Assembly (NCBI GenBank): GCA_017561665.1
Contig: JAFZBQ010000069.1
Location: 1 to 34,319, forward strand
Reading direction: 5' to 3'
DNA from: Bacteroidales bacterium
Lineage (GTDB): Bacteria > Bacteroidota > Bacteroidia > Bacteroidales > UBA932
Length of the DNA: 34,319 bases
Shown here: positions 29,392-34,319 of the stretch, in pieces
Layout of the letters: the number at the start of each line of letters is the position of its first letter
Position numbering within the stretch: the first letter of the stretch is position 1
Position numbers and translations under genes: made by a program
Notes under the pieces: model-generated
Databases searched by the model: none
Seen by the model: the letters and a program-made list of their open reading frames with translations, nothing else
Told to the model about the DNA's origin: nothing

Positions 29392-31415
29392 CAGAGTTTG
29401 ACTTTGAATACCTTGCCTTCTTTTGTCCGGTAGGTTCTGACACGGCCGGTGGCGTTGTCGGTGACTGTGGTCTCAATCCTTTTCCCCTTGCGGAGGCATT
29501 CGATGTTGAAATCGCTGCCGAAGGCGCGGATATTGCGCAGTGCTACCCTGTCCCAATCCTTGGGGAAAGATGGCTTCATCGTGAAGGTCCTGAAGCCGAT
29601 AGGACGGATGCCGAACATCCCCTCCGTGAAGACGCGGCAGTAAAGGCCGCTCTCTGCCGAAAGGTGGCGCTGGCTGCCTTCCGGCCAGGCTTCGATGGGA
29701 TACGGCACGTGGTCTTCCAGCAGGCGGCGGTGGCTGTAGGCGCTAACCTTCGGGGTTATGTAATCGCCCTTGCCTGCATAATAGGCGCCGCGGAAGGCAT
29801 AGAGGGTGGAACGGTCCCAGTAGGTCTCCTCTCCCATCTGGGTCAGCAGCCCTTCGCCGGTGTAAAGCGGACTCTCGAACAGCGCGTCCAGAGTGGCATC
29901 GGCACGATCGAATATCCCCACCACCAGCGGCATGCAGATCCACGAGCGGAGGGTGTCGTTGCCGTCATAGTAACGGTAAGTGTCGTAGCCGCCGACTTTG
30001 GCCTCAAAGTATTTGCAAATATTGCGGCGCATCTGTTTTGCCTGGCGCATATAGCTTTTGGCCACTGTGCGCCCCTTGCCCAACTCCCTGGCCAGGTAAG
30101 ATGCGCTGATTAGGGCGTCGTAATAAAGTGTCGATGTGCAGAGGTTGGCGTCTCCATCCTCGAAACGGCCCTCCAGTTCGTCGTGGTCGGAGAGCACCAC
30201 CCCCTGGTCGTTCAGTTTCAGCCTGCAATATTCCAGGCACCACTCTATCAGCGGCCATATATCCTCTGCGACCTGCTTGTCGGCACATTCCAGGCAGTAG
30301 CGGGAAGCGCCGTAGGCGGTCATTGCAGCGTCTCCGCGGTCGCCCGCACCGTTCCAGATGTCGTCGCCTTCTGCAATGATGCTGCTGGGGATGGGTTCGT
30401 AAGCATCGTTCATAAACCGGGAATACTGCATGTAGCAGTCGTAGGCCGATTTGACACCGATATCGTAGCCCGTGAACGGGAAGAACGGGTTCACATACTC
30501 GCACTGGTCGTTGCACCATAGGGCGGCATAATAAGATTCACCGCCGGGGGCGTGCATCAAGCCTCCTTTGGTGGCTATAATGCTCTCGCTGGCGCGCAGC
30601 TTGGCAAATCCGAACTCGGTGTTTATCACCTCATCCGGGGTATCCAGCACCAGATTCTCTCCCAGCAGCTTGAATAGGTCCAACCGGGCGGCATATTCGG
30701 CCGGAAGCGAAATAGTTTCCGGGTCGATCCGTTTGGCCTCGGCTTCGTTCTTTTCGTAGGCTTGCATCACCATCGCAAAGTCACGGCCGTCGCCCGGCTC
30801 CAGGGTGAATGATCCGCCCAGCACCAGTTCAATATCCATCACGTAGCTGCCCTTTACGCCTCGTGCCGGATCGCTTTCCCACTTGTATTTATAATCGGGG
30901 ACTTCCAGCCTGACAGGTTTGTCCGACAGGTTCCTTACCGTCACCAGTTCCAGAGCCATCTGCCCGGTGCGGCTGGGAAAATCGATCCTGGTAAGTTCCA
31001 CATTTCCACCTGTTTCCGTTACCCTCAGAGTGCCGTCAATCTCCACCTTAACCGCCTTAAGGTCGGGCACTTTGCCGTCCACCTTTATCATCTGCGCCAC
31101 GTTTGTGGAGTGCCGGTACGGGAAAAACGCGTGGGTATTGTTGGGAATCATCCTCAGCAGCGGGAATACGTGGTGGTATTCGCAATAGTAACGCCCTTCA
31201 TCGTCGATGCCCCAATAATACACTATAGCGGCACGCTGCCCGCTCATCTCGATATGGTCTTTGTGAGGAGTGTTGGCCGCCGCGTCCATCACTATTATGT
31301 TGGTCTCGGGGTCCATAGTCCAGCGTGAGCCCATTTGCTCTATCGTCCATCGGGTTTCTGCCCGGGCCAGGATGCAGGCGGACAGAAGCGCCGCAACGAG
31401 TGTGATTCTTTTCAT
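29391..31415 (-). CDS. secreted six-hairpin glycosidase-like protein
   Basis: A 674-residue protein from MKRITLVAALLSACILARA, a signal peptide. An N-terminal beta-sandwich-like part (about 20-240) is followed by an (alpha/alpha)6 six-hairpin domain with acidic and aromatic motifs (WNGAGDRGDAAMTAYGASRY, VVLSDHDELEGRFEDGDANL, TYWDRSTLYAFRGAYYAGKG) and a short C-terminal beta domain. It resembles six-hairpin glycoside hydrolases, probably acting on a glycan outside the cytoplasm. The GH family cannot be fixed by eye. A start 40 codons upstream (31535) is unlikely because it would precede the promoter and bury the signal peptide. Confidence 0.78.
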   Translation of the reverse strand: MKRITLVAALLSACILARAETRWTIEQMGSRWTMDPETNIIVMDAAANTPHKDHIEMSGQRAAIVYYWGIDDEGRYYCEYHHVFPLLRMIPNNTHAFFPYRHSTNVAQMIKVDGKVPDLKAVKVEIDGTLRVTETGGNVELTRIDFPSRTGQMALELVTVRNLSDKPVRLEVPDYKYKWESDPARGVKGSYVMDIELVLGGSFTLEPGDGRDFAMVMQAYEKNEAEAKRIDPETISLPAEYAARLDLFKLLGENLVLDTPDEVINTEFGFAKLRASESIIATKGGLMHAPGGESYYAALWCNDQCEYVNPFFPFTGYDIGVKSAYDCYMQYSRFMNDAYEPIPSSIIAEGDDIWNGAGDRGDAAMTAYGASRYCLECADKQVAEDIWPLIEWCLEYCRLKLNDQGVVLSDHDELEGRFEDGDANLCTSTLYYDALISASYLARELGKGRTVAKSYMRQAKQMRRNICKYFEAKVGGYDTYRYYDGNDTLRSWICMPLVVGIFDRADATLDALFESPLYTGEGLLTQMGEETYWDRSTLYAFRGAYYAGKGDYITPKVSAYSHRRLLEDHVPYPIEAWPEGSQRHLSAESGLYCRVFTEGMFGIRPIGFRTFTMKPSFPKDWDRVALRNIRAFGSDFNIECLRKGKRIETTVTDNATGRVRTYRTKEGKVFKVKL

Positions 31416-31426
31416 CTTAGTATGGG

Positions 31427-31454
31427 TTTGTCTTACAAATTTAGCGTAAATTAG
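31427..31454 (+). promoter_or_regulatory. possible NlpC/P60 gene promoter
   Basis: TTTG (31427-31430), 16 bases, TAAATTAG (31447-31454; seven of eight consensus positions). The spacing is short of the usual 19-21, so it is tentative. Confidence 0.35.
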
Positions 31455-31466
31455 CAGAAAATAAAC
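31436..31466 (-). promoter_or_regulatory. glycosidase-like gene core promoter
   Basis: On the minus strand GTTT (31466-31463), 19 bases, TAAATTTG (31443-31436), a perfect -7 consensus. It precedes the ATG at 31415 and overlaps the divergent nlpC promoter region. Confidence 0.55.
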
Positions 31467-31470
31467 GGTT

Positions 31471-32493
31471 ATGACCATTCGAAAATTACTGTTCTGCCTT
31501 GTGCTGATGGCCGCTTTTGCCGGCTGCTCACGCAATTATGCCGTGACCACGGCCGACATGGAGCGCACCCTTCCGTTGCCCAGGGAGATTGACGACGACC
31601 AGACAAGGGAAGACTACGGCATCTGCCGGATATCGGTGATAAATGTGCGCGAAAACCCCGCCTACGAGGCGGAGATGGGCACCCAGATGCTTATGGGGGC
31701 CATTTGCTGGATAATAGAACGAAGGGACGGATGGGCAATGATCATTACGCCAGACGGATATGTGGCTTGGGTCACCGAAGGCAGCCTGCAATTTACCGAT
31801 GCGGGCGGAGCAATGGCATGGAAGGCATCCAAAAGACTGATTGTCACCGCACACTATACTCCTTTACTGGCGGCGCCGAGACGCGGCGCGGCGATTGTCC
31901 GCGATGCCGTACGCGGCTGTATAGTTGCCTGCACCGGTACTGCCGGAAGTTACTACCGCTGCCGGCTGCCCGATGGCATGTTGGCATACGTTGCCAAGCG
32001 CGACGTGGCCGAATGCCGAAACTATTTCGGGACACAGAATCCAACCGGAGCCGACATCGTCTCCGATGCAAAACTCTATATGGGCGTCCCGTATATGTGG
32101 GGCGGATCGTCCGGCAAAGCACTGGACTGCAGCGGCCTGGCGCAGCGCACCTATATGGACTGCGGCATACTGCTGCCCCGCAACGCCTCGCAGCAGGCGA
32201 CGGTGGGCGATGTGGTCGATATAAGCGGCGGCTGGGACAACCTTCAGAAAGGCGATTTACTCTTTTTCGGCCGAACCCGCGCCGACGGCAGTGTCGGGGT
32301 CTATCACGTCGCCATATATATCGGCAACTATCAATTCATTCACAGCTCCGGAGGCCTGGTCCACGTCAATTCCTTTATCCCCGACCGTGACGACTATTTC
32401 AGCGGCGTGGCCAACATAGTCTCCGCCCGCCGAATCCTGGGCAGCGAAGACGCCGCCTCTTCCCGCATCATAAACAACGGCTGGTATTTCTAA
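31471..32493 (+). CDS. NlpC/P60 cell-wall peptidase lipoprotein with SH3-like domains
   Basis: A 340-residue lipoprotein (lipobox AFAGC, Cys19). Two bacterial SH3-like regions (about 50-110 and 122-182) precede an NlpC/P60 domain (about 192-320). The catalytic set is visible: C220 (ALDCSGLAQ), H279 (GVYHVAIYIG) and H291 (FIHSSGG). Relatives are gamma-D-glutamyl-diamino-acid endopeptidases (dipeptidyl peptidase VI type) that trim peptidoglycan peptides. The glycosidase-like gene is divergent. Confidence 0.9.
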   Translation: MTIRKLLFCLVLMAAFAGCSRNYAVTTADMERTLPLPREIDDDQTREDYGICRISVINVRENPAYEAEMGTQMLMGAICWIIERRDGWAMIITPDGYVAWVTEGSLQFTDAGGAMAWKASKRLIVTAHYTPLLAAPRRGAAIVRDAVRGCIVACTGTAGSYYRCRLPDGMLAYVAKRDVAECRNYFGTQNPTGADIVSDAKLYMGVPYMWGGSSGKALDCSGLAQRTYMDCGILLPRNASQQATVGDVVDISGGWDNLQKGDLLFFGRTRADGSVGVYHVAIYIGNYQFIHSSGGLVHVNSFIPDRDDYFSGVANIVSARRILGSEDAASSRIINNGWYF

Positions 32494-32501
32494 TTTTTTG
32501 T

Positions 32502-32509
32502 TACATTTG
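32502..32509 (+). promoter_or_regulatory. -7 box of the 89-residue protein gene
   Basis: TACATTTG (32502-32509) is a perfect TAnnTTTG, nine bases after the NlpC/P60 stop and 26 before the next ATG. No clean TTTG lies 19-21 bases upstream. Confidence 0.5.
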
Positions 32510-32535
32510 CGTATCCTTATTAAAATAAAGACGAA

Positions 32536-32805
32536 ATGAATCTGAGAACCATCAAAAAAGACGTACTTTTCGTAACAAATGAGTATCTCTCCGACTGTAT
32601 CACTTTCAGTGATTACAGCGCAGGCAAGAAGGACGATAAAGTTCAGGAGTTGATCAACGACGCCCTCGTGCTCACCGACACCACTCTTGAGAAGATCAAC
32701 CGCTATCCTGCAGAGAATGTGAAGGCATACTTCAGGGAGATCACCAAGGAGTTCTATGAGGGCTATGACGCTCTCTATCAGAAGCTCAGCGAAATTACAA
32801 AATAA
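32536..32805 (+). CDS. small conserved-looking Bacteroidales protein, function unknown
   Basis: An 89-residue, charged, mainly helical cytosolic protein with no signal, metal or nucleotide motif. The opening MNLRTIKKDVLFVTNEYLSD and the spaced acidic/aromatic residues (EFYEGYDALYQKLSE) recall small Bacteroidales proteins I have seen only as hypothetical. It has its own -7 box and codon use like its neighbours, so it is likely real. I cannot assign a role. Confidence 0.7.
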   Translation: MNLRTIKKDVLFVTNEYLSDCITFSDYSAGKKDDKVQELINDALVLTDTTLEKINRYPAENVKAYFREITKEFYEGYDALYQKLSEITK

Positions 32806-32827
32806 GACGATCCTGATTGGGGTTTTA

Positions 32828-32860
32828 CAGACAGGTCCCGGAGGTTCCGAGACCTGTCTG
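32828..32860 (+). promoter_or_regulatory. perfect stem-loop in the leader of the ENPP gene
   Basis: CAGACAGGTC (32828-32837) pairs perfectly with GACCTGTCTG (32851-32860). Inside, CGGA/TCCG forms a second stem around a GGT loop. There is no T-run after it, so it does not look like an ordinary terminator. It ends 16 bases before the start codon, where it could affect translation, RNA stability or upstream transcript ends. Confidence 0.6.
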
Positions 32861-32876
32861 CATATTTAGAAACGAT

Positions 32877-34097
32877 ATGAAGAGACTTCTGTTTGCATTG
32901 GTGCTTGCCACCCTGCTCCTTTCCTCCTGCAAGAAAAATGACGGCGCCCGTTATGTGCTGATTCTCTCCATGGACGGCTTCCGGTATGACCTCCCGCAGT
33001 TGTACAACACTCCGACCCTCGATTCCGTGGCATCGGTGGGGGTATATTCCGAAATGAAACCATCTTATCCATCCATGACGCTGCCCAACCACTACACGAT
33101 GGCCACAGGACTGTATCCCGACCACCACGGCATAGTGATGAACAACTTCTACGACAGCGTCCTGGACACCGTCTTCGCGGTCAGCCGCTACGAGACCCGC
33201 TCCAATGCCGAACTATATCACGGCGAGCCCATCTGGAATACGGTGCAGCGTCAAGGACTTGTATGCAATGTCTTTGACTGGATAGGTATAGAAGCCCCCA
33301 TTAACGGCAGCTACCCCGACTACTATATCATATACGACCCGGCGCGGACCCGCAAACAGATGGCCGACATGGTGCTGGAGGTGCTCTGCCGGGAGGATGT
33401 GAGCAAGATTCCGAATCTGGTTATGTGGTATATCGATCAGCCCGACGCCATAGAGCACAGTTATTCTGCCAAAAGCGAAGAGACTCGCGAGGTGGTGGAG
33501 GATATCGATTCTGTGCTTCGCTACTTCCTTTCCGAGGTGCGTTCGTCGCCGGTGTACGATAAGATAGATTTTATCTTCACCGCCGACCACGGCCATACCG
33601 ACCTGTCGCCAGAACGCTATCTGAATCTGTATTCTTCAATCGGTTCTTTGGTAGAGCGCAGCGACAACCAGACGCCGCTGGGCCTGGTGCCGAAAGAAGG
33701 TTGCACGCAGGCCATAATGGACTCCCTGGCGGTGTATGCGCCCGGACGCTACCGCTACTGGCTGCGAGACAGCCTGCCGGAAGAATATCACTACGGCACT
33801 TTCATCTCCCGAATCCCGGATATCATTATTCAGCCAGACCTCGGCTGGAAGATATTCTGCCACCCGAACCCGGGCTACAAGATGCCGCTTCCGGGCAGTT
33901 CTGCCCATGGCTACGACCCGGAAGAGCAGGATATGCACATGGTATTCTACGCCTTCGGACCACATTTCAAACGCGGCTACAAACACGACCGCGTCTTCTG
34001 CAACGTTAATGATTATCTGATAATGTGCAGGCTGCTGAACATAGAGCCCGCACCCAATGACGGGGATATAGAAGAGATTGAGGGACTTTTCAGGTAA
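32877..34097 (+). CDS. ENPP-type alkaline-phosphatase-superfamily phosphodiesterase lipoprotein
   Basis: A 406-residue lipoprotein (MKRLLFALVLATLLLSSC, lipobox LSSC, Cys18). It belongs to the nucleotide pyrophosphatase/phosphodiesterase group. The metal and nucleophile set is clear: D33 (LSMDGFRYD), nucleophile T68 within PSMTLPNHYTMATGLYPDHHG, D190 and H194 (DQPDAIEH), D237-H238 (TADHGHTD) and a late His (SSAHGYD). These enzymes cleave phosphodiester or pyrophosphate bonds of nucleotides or lipids; the substrate is unknown here. The upstream in-frame ATG at 32817 lies before the hairpin and would bury the signal, so 32877 is chosen. Confidence 0.9.
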   Translation: MKRLLFALVLATLLLSSCKKNDGARYVLILSMDGFRYDLPQLYNTPTLDSVASVGVYSEMKPSYPSMTLPNHYTMATGLYPDHHGIVMNNFYDSVLDTVFAVSRYETRSNAELYHGEPIWNTVQRQGLVCNVFDWIGIEAPINGSYPDYYIIYDPARTRKQMADMVLEVLCREDVSKIPNLVMWYIDQPDAIEHSYSAKSEETREVVEDIDSVLRYFLSEVRSSPVYDKIDFIFTADHGHTDLSPERYLNLYSSIGSLVERSDNQTPLGLVPKEGCTQAIMDSLAVYAPGRYRYWLRDSLPEEYHYGTFISRIPDIIIQPDLGWKIFCHPNPGYKMPLPGSSAHGYDPEEQDMHMVFYAFGPHFKRGYKHDRVFCNVNDYLIMCRLLNIEPAPNDGDIEEIEGLFR

Positions 34098-34100
34098 ACC

Positions 34101-34152
34101 GGATGGATTTGCTCGCTATCGCTCGCACATCCCGGCCCCCTGGCGGGGGGCC
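34101..34152 (+). terminator. GC-rich hairpins after the ENPP gene
   Basis: GGATG/CATCC (34101-34105/34128-34132) encloses two GCTCGC copies. It is followed by GGCCCCC (34134-34140) / GGGGGCC (34146-34152) with a five-base loop. There is no T-run, so it would be a weak or factor-assisted terminator. It fills the gap between the gene and the insertion sequence. Confidence 0.4.
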
Positions 34153-34178
34153 ATCACAAGAAAAGCGCACTCTGGCTT

Positions 34179-34319
34179 TGACATGAACCCCGAAAGTTAG
34201 ACAAAAAACTTTCGGGGTTTTGTTATGTCAAAAAAGTACAAAAAGCACAGTTATGAAGATCGCCTCAAGTATATGAGGATGATGGAAGATGGGTATAGCA
34301 GCAAGTATATCCATACTCA
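34179..34319 (+). mobile_element. left end of an IS3/IS150-like insertion sequence, cut by the window edge
   Basis: A TG-starting terminus (TGACATGAACCCCGAAAGTT, from 34179) precedes a transposase frame at 34225, the layout of IS3-family ends. Between them ACCCCGAAAGTT (34187-34198) and AACTTTCGGGGT (34207-34218) form a 12-bp perfect hairpin followed by TTTTG. Such a hairpin would stop outside transcription from entering the transposase gene. The right end and target duplication lie outside the window, so the exact border is an estimate. Confidence 0.7.
34225..34319 (+). CDS. IS3-family transposase OrfA-type N-terminus (partial)
   Basis: The frame from ATG at 34225 stays open to the window end and encodes 31 residues beginning MSKKYKKHSYEDRLKYMRMM. 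The lysine-rich start followed by a helix-turn-helix-like segment (EDRLKYMRMMEDGYSSKYI) matches the N-termini of IS150-type OrfA proteins, which bind the terminal repeats. OrfB, made by frameshifting in this family, would lie beyond the window. Confidence 0.7.
   Translation, partial: MSKKYKKHSYEDRLKYMRMMEDGYSSKYIHT

Overview
This window reads as chromosomal DNA of a fairly GC-rich, gut-type Bacteroidales bacterium. Four things point there. Core promoters fit the Bacteroidetes pattern (TTTG-like -33, about 20 bases, TAnnTTTG at -7). Shine-Dalgarno sequences are largely absent. Gene content is typical of the phylum: a guaB-PPIase-SurA-OstA cluster, a seven-gene V/A-type ATPase with a DUF2764 member, a YitT/DUF2179 protein and a PgpH-type HD phosphohydrolase. 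The tRNA has no encoded CCA. Genus cannot be fixed from the sequence alone.

Layout. 1-2049: pgpH-like c-di-AMP phosphodiesterase (minus). 2120-2190: tRNA-Cys(GCA) with a terminator whose T-run almost touches the start of a YitT-family membrane protein (2238-3140). 3177-9891: minus-strand block of a large periplasmic TPR protein, a plug-less TonB-receptor-like barrel, a terminator and gyrB. 9949-12196: plus-strand block ftsE-like, nth, xerD. 12198-19262: minus-strand V/A-ATPase operon E-DUF2764-A-B-D-I-K. 19370-20525: SIMPL-domain protein and a small lipoprotein (minus). 20614-20930: a non-coding, highly structured element bounded by 25-bp perfect inverted repeats. 21025-21729: AT-richer RelB/DinJ-PIN toxin-antitoxin pair with a promoter inside an operator-like inverted repeat. 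21893-28430: guaB, a parvulin-like lipoprotein, SurA and an OstA-like protein with a histone-H1-like tail (minus, translationally coupled). 28462-31415: six-hairpin glycosidase-like secreted protein and YhcC-type radical SAM protein (minus). 31471-34097: NlpC/P60 lipoprotein, a small conserved cytosolic protein and an ENPP-type phosphodiesterase lipoprotein (plus). 34179-end: left end of an IS3/IS150-like insertion sequence cut by the window edge.

How the genes fit together. Much of the window serves the cell envelope: periplasmic chaperones and an LPS-transport-like protein, a TPR/barrel pair, a cell-wall peptidase, an FtsE-like ATPase and extracytoplasmic hydrolases. The rest covers ion energetics (the ATPase, whose c subunit carries the full Na+-ligand set known from Enterococcus hirae NtpK), DNA topology, repair and recombination (gyrB, nth, xerD), and purine synthesis (guaB). 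The least explained items are the inverted-repeat element at 20.6-20.9 kb, the OstA tail, the stem-loop before the ENPP gene, and the ATPase operon without recognisable C and F subunits.
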